Origin: Candidatus Aminicenantota bacterium
GTDB taxonomy: Bacteria; Acidobacteriota; UBA4820; DSQY01
Assembly (NCBI GenBank): GCA_027365515.1
Contig: DAHXMK010000027.1
Span: 1 to 19,123 of the forward strand
Direction: 5' to 3'
DNA length: 19,123 bases
Part shown: positions 12,716 to 19,123 of the stretch, in pieces
Numbering within the stretch: the stretch's first letter is position 1
Layout of the letters: each line of letters begins with the position of its first letter
Translations under genes and position numbers: made by a program
Notes under the pieces: model-generated
Told to the model about the DNA's origin: nothing
Seen by the model: only the letters and a program-made list of their open reading frames with translations
The model's database searches: none

Positions 12716-13237
12716 TTATGGCCTCCGCGCCGCCTGTAAAGTTCTCCACTGCGCCAAAAGCCCATGCCGCGCGATGATCTTCTTTAGGGCTTCACGGTCT
12801 AGTGCCGCCTGCTCCAGCATCGCGGCCGCCCTCAACTTGTCCTTCGCGCGGCCAACGCTCAACATGATGGCAATCAAAAACTCGGGCGTGATGACGCGAG
12901 TCCTGGATGCTCCAACCTTTTTGGCCACCGCCTTCGCAACTGCCTCTTTCAGCAGAGGGGAATGAGCCGGCAGGAATTGCACTGGAATTCCCTCTATAAC
13001 AACATGCTCCGCTTTTGGAGAGTGGCCGTGTTCCTTCAAGTGGGCGTACAGTGGGCCTAGATCAATCAGAGCTGAAGCGCCAGCGGCGCCCGGCATCGTG
13101 CAGAACACATCCAGATCGTAAGTAACCATCGGTTCCATGTAAAATGCGGCACCCATTGCTCCACCAAGCGCATAGCTCTCAAGAAGCTTATGCTGCACGA
13201 GGCCATTCAATACCCTTATGGCACCTTCTATGCTCAA
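12716..13237 (-). CDS. nucleotidyltransferase-fold protein (AbiEii-like)
   Basis: A 173-residue protein. ESYALGGAMGAAFYMEPMVTYDLDVFCTMP at about residues 19-48 carries the GG and DxD (Asp-Leu-Asp) of a minimal nucleotidyltransferase, followed by GIPVQFLPAHSPLLKEAV and TPEFLIAIMLSVGRAKDKLRAAAML. The pattern resembles orphan members near the AbiEii and MNT-type groups, several of which act in toxin-antitoxin or defence modules. The start is a TTG at 13235-13237 with GAGAG seven bases upstream; a near-consensus promoter sits 40 bases before it. The downstream small gene begins six bases after its stop. The pair lies between an intI fragment and a second copy of that fragment, so it is part of the accessory region. 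Confidence 0.83.
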   Translation of the reverse strand: MSIEGAIRVLNGLVQHKLLESYALGGAMGAAFYMEPMVTYDLDVFCTMPGAAGASALIDLGPLYAHLKEHGHSPKAEHVVIEGIPVQFLPAHSPLLKEAVAKAVAKKVGASRTRVITPEFLIAIMLSVGRAKDKLRAAAMLEQAALDREALKKIIARHGLLAQWRTLQAARRP

Positions 13238-13276
13238 GCCGTCACTCTCACGTTAGCCAATCCCTCGCCATGCTGC

Positions 13277-13305
13277 ATTTTAAGCGATATCCCAAGCGTC
13301 AGCAA
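13277..13305 (-). promoter_or_regulatory. promoter of the nucleotidyltransferase-fold pair
   Basis: On the minus strand TTGCTG (13300-13305) and TAAAAT (13277-13282) are 17 bases apart, with the TTG start about 40 bases downstream of the -10. Confidence 0.65.
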
Positions 13306-13487
13306 CCCGGGGGCCGGGAATCAAGAGCCAAGCCTATCGCGAACTGGAGACATGAGGCTTGCCGCCGCGCACGGATGGCGTCGCGGACACACTCCATTTT
13401 TGACGAATTATCGTTTCCATCTTTATTTTTGCCGCATAGCTCCGCATATGCGCGCGCGTTCGCAGGGTCACGCCGTGGCGTCATCAA
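13299..13487 (-). pseudogene. second copy of the intI 5' segment, remnant
   Basis: A 62-codon frame (ATG at 13487) contains KMECVRDAIRARR. The DNA at 13367-13397 matches 12251-12281, the intI N-terminal fragment, at 29 of 31 bases. Similarity is lost on both sides: upstream residues (MTPRRDPANARAYAELCGK) and downstream residues are unlike IntI. It may be the stump of another integrase copy or the footprint of a duplication. I do not think it encodes a working protein. Confidence 0.5.
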
Positions 13488-13680
13488 GTAGGGAATCTCC
13501 CCGAAAACAAATTGTGGCGAGCAGATCCCCCTTCTCCGATAATGAGACTATGCCCAGTCGCGGCCGATGTCAAGAAGCGGGGGGTGGAAGGGACCACTCC
13601 TGTTCGAGGGCCTTTGTTACCTTGCTCCTGTCCTTCCCTGGGTGAAAGGCAAGTTTGTAAGCGGATATGTTTATATGAAC
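13488..13680. other. intergenic stretch without recognised content
   Basis: No gene, promoter pair or RNA structure that I can support. The whole gap 13238-13957 holds, in order, a promoter, the intI remnant, this stretch and the AT-rich repeat block. Confidence 0.5.
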
Positions 13681-13880
13681 CACAATTTTGAATTTTCAAT
13701 TTTTAATTTTGAATGGAGGAAGACGCTGAATGTTGAATTCTAAATTTTTAATTTTGAATGGAGGTACTACGTCTATCGAATAAAGCTTACCTCAATTCAG
13801 CATTCAAAATTCAAAACTTGAAATTCGATCTGTGACCGCGTGCCTCAATTCAACATTCAGAATTCAACATTTAGAATTCG
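13681..13880. repeat. AT-rich word repeats in mirrored halves
   Basis: Two copies of a 20-base word, TTTTTAATTTTGAATGGAGG, lie at 13700-13719 and 13745-13764. Two 37-base copies beginning CTCAATTCA lie at 13791-13827 and 13844-13880 and agree at 31 positions. The second half is built from AAAATTCAAAA-like words, the reverse complement of the AATTTTGAATTTT words of the first half, so the block can fold back on itself. Composition is sharply more AT-rich than the surroundings. Confidence 0.8.
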
Positions 13881-13957
13881 CCCCGAGCCTGCACGCCGAA
13901 TGTCACCCTTATCAACCCACATACTTCCTTCCGCTGCCCGCCGGGCGATGGCGGCGA

Positions 13958-15004
13958 TCAGAACAAGAGGAGCAGGGCGAAGCAGACGGCCATGGCGACA
14001 AGGCCGACGGGAACGCCGAAGCGCGCCCATTCCTTCATCGAGATGCCGAGCTTCGACGCCGCGATGATGTTGGGAATGTTCCCCGGTATCAGCATTCCGC
14101 CGGCGATCAGAAGGCCCAGGAGCACGTCGCGAAGCTGGGCGAGGCTCATGCCTGGAGATATTTCTGCGGCGGCAAGCGTGGCGTTATCGAGGACGGCGCT
14201 GGCCGAGTTGGCCCAGAAAAGCACCGGCGGGCCGAGCTTCAGGACGAACTCGTCCACGAGCGGCTTGAACCCTTCGCCGAGAAAGACAAGCGCCATCACG
14301 AATAGGAAGACTTTGAAGGCGCGCATGAAGACGTCCCGGTAGCTTTCGTCCACCCGCGCCTCGGCTTCCGATTCCACCAGGCTTTCCCCCGGCGAGGATG
14401 CTTTGGGCTCGTGCAGGAAAAGGCTCATCGCCGCAAACGCAAGGACGCCCGGGACGATCCAAAGCCCGAGGTTCGCGACCAGGAACCAGAAGCCGGCGTG
14501 ATACGGCGGCCCGGCGAGCTTTGCAACGGTTATCGTGCTCAACGGCTCCCCAAGCGGCGTGAGCCCTGCGCCAAGGCCCAGAGCGAAGCAGGCGGTGACG
14601 ACGATCTTGATCTCCGCCTTGCGTTCGAGCTTGAGCACCGAGACGTACTCGACGAGAAGCAGCGACGCGATTATGACCGTGATCACGCTTGAAAGCGCCC
14701 CAAGCAGAAGGATGACGATGAAGGTGAGCCAGCGCGGCCCGATCGCTGCGATGGCCGGCCCGATCAGCCTTTCAAGCGGGCGCCTGGCCCACTTGAAGGC
14801 GAAGCCCATCACCAGAACCGCGCCGGTTATTGGCAGGGGATGAACGAGCGCATCACGCAAGAGGCCGCCGTTGAGGGCGCCTCCCGCCACCGCCGCAGCG
14901 ATGCCCATGACAAAAAGAAATATCTCGATGTTGCGCTCTACGCGGTGAAACAAGAAGGGAAGGACGAGCACGGCGACGAGGATCAGAACAAGCCCGAATA
15001 TCAT
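13958..15004 (-). CDS. DUF1646 family membrane transporter
   Basis: A 348-residue polytopic protein with about ten hydrophobic helices. It matches DUF1646, a putative cation or ion transporter family within the ion-transporter superfamily. Markers include LGAGLTPLGEPLSTI at about residues 146-160, FWANSASAVLDNATLAAAEISP at 266-287 and GMLIPGNIPNIIAASKLGI at 309-327; the two Pro/Asn-containing hairpins are the symmetric signature of such transporters. The hydrophilic loop at about 203-225 (HEPKASSPGESLVESEAEARVDESYRD, quoted in part) is probably cytoplasmic. The ion is unknown. GAGG five bases before the ATG serves as ribosome binding site. It follows asnS by 160 bases of repeat-containing DNA. 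Confidence 0.87.
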   Translation of the reverse strand: MIFGLVLILVAVLVLPFLFHRVERNIEIFLFVMGIAAAVAGGALNGGLLRDALVHPLPITGAVLVMGFAFKWARRPLERLIGPAIAAIGPRWLTFIVILLLGALSSVITVIIASLLLVEYVSVLKLERKAEIKIVVTACFALGLGAGLTPLGEPLSTITVAKLAGPPYHAGFWFLVANLGLWIVPGVLAFAAMSLFLHEPKASSPGESLVESEAEARVDESYRDVFMRAFKVFLFVMALVFLGEGFKPLVDEFVLKLGPPVLFWANSASAVLDNATLAAAEISPGMSLAQLRDVLLGLLIAGGMLIPGNIPNIIAASKLGISMKEWARFGVPVGLVAMAVCFALLLLF

Positions 15005-15036
15005 CGTAGCCTCTGGGACGAAGGGCCGTGACCACT

Positions 15037-15164
15037 GGTTGATAAGAAGATAAGTTTACGAGTTCATGGGACCAGCGGAACGCCCATGTCCCTGTCCTGC
15101 AACCTCATCAACTGAACCGCATTCTCCTCTCATCAACCCATAAACTTATCAACTCATCAACCGA
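15037..15164. repeat. GTTGATAAGTT word repeats in inverted arrangement
   Basis: On the left GGTTGATAAGAAGATAAG, then TTTACGAGTTCATGGG; on the right CCCATAAACTTATCAAC, then TCATCAACC, which is the reverse complement of GTTGATAAGTTTATGGG and relatives. The two halves can pair around the unrelated centre. The style is like the AT-rich block at 13681-13880. Confidence 0.6.
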
Positions 15165-16460
15165 CTACGGGTACAATTGATAGAGCATCCTGGGATAGGG
15201 AATCGTCTCTCTCACGTGAGGCAGGCCGCATATCCAGGCGACGGTGCGCTCCAAGCCGATGCCGAAGCCGCCGTGCTGGACGGAGCCGTACTTGCGGATG
15301 TCGAGGTACCACTGGAAGGCCTTTTGCGGCAGGCCGTGGTCGTTGATTCTCTTGAGCAGCAGGTCGTGGTCGTGGATGCGCTCGGAGCCGCCGATGATTT
15401 CGCCGTAGCCCTCGGGCGCGAGAACGTCAACGCAGAGGGCGAGGCTCGGGTCTTGAGGGTCCGGCTCCATGTAGAATGCCTTGACGGCAGAGGGGTAGCG
15501 GTGGACCATGATCGGCCGGTCGTACTGCTGAGTCAGGATGGTTTCGTCGTCTCCGCCGAAGTCGTCGCCGAATTTCACGTCGGAGCCGAGCGAGTGAAGC
15601 TTTTCCACCGCCTCTTTATAAGAAACGCGCGGGAACGGCTTCTGGATATTTTCGAGCTTCGACGTGTCGCGCTCGAGGATCTTCAGTTCCTCCTTACAGC
15701 GGCCGAGGACGCGCCCGACGACGTAAACCAAGAACTCCTCGGAGAGGTTCATGACGTCTTCGAGCCCGGCGAAGGCGATCTCCGGTTCGAGCATCCAGAA
15801 TTCCATGAGATGGCGCCGGGTCTTGCTCTTCTCGGCCCTGAAGGTCGGGCCGAAGCAGTAAACCTTGCCGAGCGCCATGCAGGCCGGTTCTAGATAAAGC
15901 TGGCCGGACTGGGAAAGAAAGGCCTTCTCGCCGAAGTAGTCGGTTTCGAAAAGGGTGGTTGTCCCCTCGCACGCGGCTGGCGTGAGGATGGGGCTGTCAA
16001 TCAGCGTGAAGCCGTTCTCGTAGAAAAAATCCCTGAACGACTGCGCGATCTCGGAGCGGCAGCGCAAGATCGCCACCTGGCGCGACGAGCGGAGCCAGAG
16101 GTGGCGGTTCTCCATCAGGAAGCCGGTGCCGTGCTCCTTCTTGCCGATGGGGTACTCCTCGGCCATGTGGTGGAGCTTCAGTTCAGTGATGCCCAACTCG
16201 ACGCCGCCCGGAGCGCGCTTGTCGGCGCGGACGATGCCGGTCACGGTGACGGACGACTCAAGGCTGATCACGTCCACGAGCTCGAAAAGCTCCGCCGAGA
16301 CGTCGTTCACGAACGCGACGCACTGGAGGTAACCGGTGCCGTCCCTGAGAATCAGAAACCGCACTTTGCCCGACGAGCGCTTGTTGTAAACCCAGCCGTG
16401 CAAAGTGACGGTTTCGCCCGCGTGCGATGGGAGCTGGTTGATCATCAGTCTCTTGTACAT
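15165..16460 (-). CDS. asnS: asparaginyl-tRNA synthetase
   Basis: A 431-residue class IIb aminoacyl-tRNA synthetase. Residues about 17-98 form the OB-fold anticodon-binding domain (VTLHGWVYNKRSSGKVRFL). The catalytic core holds motif 1 around NGFTLIDSPILTP (149-161), motif 2 FRAEKSKTRRHLMEFWMLEPE (207-227) and motif 3 GGFGIGLERTVAWICG (397-412). The ending HVRETIPYPR is typical of AsnRS and distinguishes it from AspRS, as does the length near 430-460. It charges tRNA-Asn with asparagine in the cytoplasm, so this organism need not rely on the amidation route for Asn-tRNA. The ATG at 16460 has AGGAAGGA about four bases upstream. It follows the NYN gene by 45 bases and may share its transcript. 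Confidence 0.96.
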   Translation of the reverse strand: MYKRLMINQLPSHAGETVTLHGWVYNKRSSGKVRFLILRDGTGYLQCVAFVNDVSAELFELVDVISLESSVTVTGIVRADKRAPGGVELGITELKLHHMAEEYPIGKKEHGTGFLMENRHLWLRSSRQVAILRCRSEIAQSFRDFFYENGFTLIDSPILTPAACEGTTTLFETDYFGEKAFLSQSGQLYLEPACMALGKVYCFGPTFRAEKSKTRRHLMEFWMLEPEIAFAGLEDVMNLSEEFLVYVVGRVLGRCKEELKILERDTSKLENIQKPFPRVSYKEAVEKLHSLGSDVKFGDDFGGDDETILTQQYDRPIMVHRYPSAVKAFYMEPDPQDPSLALCVDVLAPEGYGEIIGGSERIHDHDLLLKRINDHGLPQKAFQWYLDIRKYGSVQHGGFGIGLERTVAWICGLPHVRETIPYPRMLYQLYP

Positions 16461-16505
16461 TTTCCTTCCTGTCCTGTTTTCTTCAGAAGCTGGGAGCTCC
16501 GCGCG

Positions 16506-17294
16506 TCACTCCTCTTCCTCTTCGAGCTCGCGGCCTTTTCGGCCCAGCGAGATGGGATAGACGCCCGACTCCTTTTTCCCGATGTGTATTATCTTCGACT
16601 TCTGAGCCGCGGCGAGAAACGCCTTGAACTGCTCGAAGCCGTATGTCTTTTCGTCGAAAGCCGGGTCCAGCTGGACCATCTTCTGTTTCAGGAGCGACGA
16701 ATTGACGGCCCGGTCCTCGTCCTCCAGAAGAGCCATGGTCCGCCCGAGAAGGGCGAACGCATCTTCGAGGCCCTTCGGCTCGCCGGCCTCCTCTTGCGCC
16801 TTCGCGGGCACGCGCGCCGGCTTCGCGCGCTTGGCTTTCGCGGCGGCCTGGAGGTTCTCGTAGGCCAGGTACTCGTTGCAGTTGCGCATGATCGCCGGCG
16901 ACGTGGCTTTGCGCATCCCAAGGACGACCACCCGCTTGTTGAAGTTCTGTAGCCTGGTGATCAGCGGCAGGAAGTCGCTGTCGCCGGAAACGATCGCGAA
17001 GGTGTCTATGTGGTGGTTGGTGATGCACGCTTCGAGAGCGTCCAGCGCGAGCTGAATGTCGGCGCCGTTCTTGTCGCCGCCCGCGTAAATGCTGGGGCGC
17101 TCGACCAGCTCGACTCCGTGCTCGGCCAGCGAGCGGCGGAATTGAGCGAACTTCTGCCAGTCGCCGTACGCCTTCTTCAAGAGGATTATGCCGCGCTCCC
17201 TCAAGGCGTCAAGTATGGTCTCGATGTCCAACTGGCCGTTGTAGAAATCTATAAAAAGAGCTATCCGCTCCGTCTTGGCTGTTTCCGTTCCCAT
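16506..17294 (-). CDS. NYN-domain protein with C-terminal OST-HTH/LOTUS-like domain
   Basis: A 262-residue protein. Residues 10-147 form a NYN (PIN-like, LabA/DUF88 type) domain: RIALFIDFYNG with Asp16, GADIQLALDAL with Asp79, and TFAIVSGDSDFLPLI with Asp105 and Asp107, the acidic residues that bind metal in this nuclease fold. A basic Ala/Lys linker (150-170) leads to about 175-250, AFALLGRTMALL, SSLLKQKMVQLDPAFDEKTYGFEQFKAFL and SKIIHIG, an OST-HTH/LOTUS-like winged-helix RNA-binding module. The protein ends in a run of Glu. An RNA-processing nuclease is the likely role; substrates are unknown. AAGGAG nine bases before the ATG supports the start. Fifty bases of this gene (17059-17108) reappear at the window end. 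Confidence 0.9.
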   Translation of the reverse strand: MGTETAKTERIALFIDFYNGQLDIETILDALRERGIILLKKAYGDWQKFAQFRRSLAEHGVELVERPSIYAGGDKNGADIQLALDALEACITNHHIDTFAIVSGDSDFLPLITRLQNFNKRVVVLGMRKATSPAIMRNCNEYLAYENLQAAAKAKRAKPARVPAKAQEEAGEPKGLEDAFALLGRTMALLEDEDRAVNSSLLKQKMVQLDPAFDEKTYGFEQFKAFLAAAQKSKIIHIGKKESGVYPISLGRKGRELEEEEE

Positions 17295-17417
17295 GGCAAA
17301 CGCTCCTTAAGCAAAAACCCCGCGTCCATTTGTATTCTATCCCATAGCCGCGGCAAAAGCCAGAAAGGGCGGCGCTTCTTGATTGGCCGCCGTCCCGTGT
17401 CATGCCGCCGAACTCGA

Positions 17418-18533
17418 TCAGGCGAACCTTGAGGGCGAAAACGGCGTTGGATCAACAGGCGGAACCGTGCCCAGGATCAAGCTGGCCGCAAGCTGGCCGA
17501 CGGCGGCGGAGGAGGTCATGCCATGACCCCCAAGCGCCGCAACCCAATACAGGTTGTCAACGAGCGGGTCTTTGCCGATGACGAAGCCGTCGTCGGCCGA
17601 GAAGGTCCTCAACGCCGCCCAGCTTCTTGCCACCGGCGACGATGCGAGCGACGGCAGGGCCGTCTTGAGGCGGACCGCGAGCTGGTTCGCCGCCTCCTCG
17701 TCCACCGGGGGCGCGCACGGAGGGAAGACGGCTTCATCGCAGGGGCACATGAGCCAGCCGCCGCTTTCGGGCCTCACGTAGACTTCCGGATTGAGCGACC
17801 AGAGATAGGGCGCGCGGGGATTCAGGCCGGCCATCGGCCCGGTGTGGAAAAGGTGGCGCCGCCGCGGCGTGAGCTTCAGGTCCGCCGCTCCGGCCAGCTT
17901 CGCCAGTTCCGAGGCCCACGCGCCCGCCGCCATGACAACGGCCTTCGCCTCGAAACGGCGCGAGCCGGCCACGACGCCGGTGATCCTCGAACCCGAGCGC
18001 TCGAAGCCGGTAACCTTGGTCCCGGTAAGAACCTCCTGGCTCCGCAGGTAAGAGGTGAGCAGGGCGTGAATATCAACCAAGCCATCCTTCGGACAGAATA
18101 GGGCCTGGTCGAAGGGAGCCCCGTCGAAAGCTGGGGCCATCTCGATCGCCAAACGCCTCTCGACCATGAGCGCCTCGGCTCCTGCCTGGAGCGCCGTACG
18201 GTGGATTTGGCCCAGCAACGGCGCCCATTTGCCCGAGGCATCGTACAGCAGGCCTCCTGTCACCTCGATCAACGGCGTTTCGCAAAAGCCATCCGGCGGC
18301 CTCCGCAGGAACTCGGCGCCCAGAGTACACAGAGCCGAAGTGGGAAGGTCACGCTCGGCTTGGCGTGCGATTCCCGCGTTTTTGCCGGAGGCGTGCACGC
18401 CGGGAAACTCCTCCTGCTCGAGGACGAGCGGGCTCTCGGCCCCTAGCCTCGTAAGCCACCACGCGGTTGAAGCCCCCGCGAATCCGGCGCCGATTATTAC
18501 TATCCTGTCCTTGCCAGACAAGCTCACTCCCAT
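17418..18533 (-). CDS. DAO-family FAD-dependent oxidoreductase
   Basis: About 371 residues. The N-terminal Rossmann fold IVIIGAGFAGASTAWWL carries GxGxxG, followed by VLEQEEFPGVHASGKNAGIARQ, typical of D-arginine dehydrogenase-like and glycine-oxidase-like proteins of the DAO superfamily. AVVMAAGAWASELAKLAG in the middle and the C-terminal NLYWVAALGGHGMTSSAAVG (second FAD-contact block) are also present. It probably oxidises an amine or D-amino/N-substituted amino acid, transferring electrons to O2 or quinone; the substrate cannot be told. No signal peptide. The start is uncertain: the ATG at 18533 is used, a GTG at 18548 adds five residues, and a TTG nine bases after 18533 has the best ribosome binding site (GGGAG). 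Twenty-seven bases near its start recur inverted at the window end. Confidence 0.87.
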   Translation of the reverse strand: MGVSLSGKDRIVIIGAGFAGASTAWWLTRLGAESPLVLEQEEFPGVHASGKNAGIARQAERDLPTSALCTLGAEFLRRPPDGFCETPLIEVTGGLLYDASGKWAPLLGQIHRTALQAGAEALMVERRLAIEMAPAFDGAPFDQALFCPKDGLVDIHALLTSYLRSQEVLTGTKVTGFERSGSRITGVVAGSRRFEAKAVVMAAGAWASELAKLAGAADLKLTPRRRHLFHTGPMAGLNPRAPYLWSLNPEVYVRPESGGWLMCPCDEAVFPPCAPPVDEEAANQLAVRLKTALPSLASSPVARSWAALRTFSADDGFVIGKDPLVDNLYWVAALGGHGMTSSAAVGQLAASLILGTVPPVDPTPFSPSRFA

Positions 18534-18548
18534 CCAAGCCCGATGCAC

Positions 18549-18872
18549 CGGGCCGCCCGTATGATACCAGATTAGCCGGCGGATGTGGCTATCGTCGGGC
18601 TATAATTCCGCGATGGAGATGTGTGCCTCCGGCGGACGATTGTGCCATGCCGAAGAGAAGACTTCTATTACCTAACCGGGAGGGCCATTCCCTCCCCCTC
18701 CGCTGGCAAAGCCAGACGGAGGAACCCCCGCCCTTGGACGCCCTCTTCGCCTTCGGCTCGATGGCCCCCAATCCCTTCTTAAGTGAACGGCCATTGGGAC
18801 TCAATGACTCATTCGTGGCAATTTGAGCGCACTGTCGTATATCCATTGCGGGATTGGGGTCGTGAATACTCC
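18549..18872. other. intergenic stretch with one GC-rich hairpin, no gene
   Basis: The gap between the divergent FAD oxidoreductase and zinc-ribbon genes. It holds an imperfect stem CCTCCGCTGGC-AAA-GCCAG-A-CGGAGG at 18697-18722 and a lone TATAAT at 18601-18606 without a good -35. The short open frame from 18646 reads through the hairpin and looks non-coding. Confidence 0.5.
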
Positions 18873-18902
18873 TTGACTGATCCCGATCTGTCGGGTTATA
18901 AC
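18873..18902 (+). promoter_or_regulatory. promoter of the zinc-ribbon gene with palindromic spacer
   Basis: TTGACT (18873-18878) and TATAAC (18897-18902) are 18 bases apart. The spacer contains CCCGA-TCTG-TCGGG (18882-18895), a possible operator. The zinc-ribbon ATG is about 60 bases downstream. Confidence 0.6.
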
Positions 18903-18962
18903 TAAAAACAGAGCCGGGCTTGCGCGAATAAGTTGCAGCGTTCGGCGCGACGGGAGGAAAAA

Positions 18963-19067
18963 ATGGCATTTTGCGGAGAGTGCGGAACACCGTTGAAAGA
19001 GGGGGCGGTAGCTTGTCCAAACTGCGGATGGAAAAAAGATGGGGGCGCCCCGGCGAGGACAGGATAG
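18963..19067 (+). CDS. zinc-ribbon protein, N-terminal part (3' end not reliable)
   Basis: GGGAGG six bases before an ATG opens a short frame reading MAFCGECGTPLKEGAVACPNC-GW. The two CxxC knuckles (Cys4/Cys7 and Cys18/Cys21) make a zinc ribbon of the type that stands at the N-terminus of many small membrane or regulatory proteins. The frame stops after 34 residues, but its last codons (from about 19056) lie in DNA copied from the start of the FAD oxidoreductase gene. The stop is therefore probably an artefact, and the true protein continues beyond the window with a different sequence. It is too short for function to be inferred. Confidence 0.65.
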   Translation: MAFCGECGTPLKEGAVACPNCGWKKDGGAPARTG

Positions 19068-19123
19068 TAATAATCGGCGCCGTTCTTGTCGCCGCCCGCG
19101 TAAATGCTGGGGCGCTCGACCAG
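19056..19123. repeat. chimeric window end made of two internal sequences
   Basis: Bases 19056-19082 equal the reverse complement of 18485-18511 (27 bases, exact). Bases 19074-19123 equal 17059-17108 (50 bases, exact, same direction). The two copied pieces overlap by the nine bases TCGGCGCCG, which occur at both sources. Confidence 0.9.

Noticed and set aside
13681..13880. CRISPR-like array
   Set aside because: Repeat units differ in length and sequence, spacing is irregular, there are no cas genes, and words occur in both orientations.
15177..15893. 238-codon plus-strand frame across asnS
   Set aside because: It lies wholly over the conserved catalytic core of asnS on the other strand; long antisense frames are expected in GC-rich DNA.
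16101..16952. 283-codon plus-strand frame spanning asnS and the NYN gene
   Set aside because: Crosses the gap between two solid genes on the opposite strand and shows no known motifs.
17365..17400. terminator after the FAD oxidoreductase gene
   Set aside because: GGCGGC/GCCGCC arms can pair over a 12-base loop, but only a broken short T-run follows; too weak to list.
18646..18826. small plus-strand gene starting MPKRRLLLPN
   Set aside because: The frame reads through a GC-rich hairpin, has no ribosome binding site and no protein-like pattern.

Overview
The window is GC-rich bacterial DNA, probably a whole metagenome or single-cell contig: it opens inside a gene and its last 68 bases are a patchwork of sequences found elsewhere in it. 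No rRNA, tRNA or marker gene fixes the lineage. The integron layout (integrase in the same direction as its cassettes) is known from some spirochaetes, planctomycetes and other non-model phyla; I do not assign a phylum. Apart from one IS transposase and a small zinc-ribbon ORF, every credible gene is on the minus strand.

Housekeeping part 1 (1-5700, minus): the start of a DUF2238 (YjdF-like) membrane protein; a close-packed run of a HerA-like ATPase (DUF853/YjgR), a small helical protein, an isoprenylcysteine methyltransferase-like membrane protein, a DUF1287 secreted protein and a small secreted protein; then a DUF488 protein, an endonuclease V-type pyrimidine-dimer glycosylase and a YhhN-family membrane protein.

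Accessory region (5700-13960): a RAYT (REP-associated tyrosine transposase) element with near-perfect inverted ends abuts a hicA-hicB toxin-antitoxin pair and supplies the hicB stop codon. Next comes an integron. Reading along the minus strand from the integrase: intI, a cluster of alternating R-box motifs around a strong sigma70-type promoter, an Imm32-like cassette, a hypothetical cassette, a DUF2007 cassette and an ICMT-like cassette, each followed by an attC. The attC of the first cassette is split by an IS110/IS1111-type element; removing 9108-10632 rebuilds a site that aligns with the terminal attC. The integrase is broken: its middle, the core-binding domain, is missing and a four-helix-bundle protein gene flanked by GGTGAACGG words sits in its place. 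A second short copy of the intI 5' end lies 1.1 kb upstream. Between them is a nucleotidyltransferase-fold gene with a small partner gene, possibly another toxin-antitoxin-like module.

Housekeeping part 2 (13960-19123): a DUF1646 membrane transporter, asparaginyl-tRNA synthetase, a NYN-domain putative ribonuclease, a DAO-type FAD oxidoreductase and, on the plus strand, the start of a zinc-ribbon gene cut by the contig-end chimera. Several intergenic gaps carry word-like degenerate short repeats (GGTGAACGG, AATTTTGAATT, GTTGATAAGTT), which recur beside the mobile or damaged loci.
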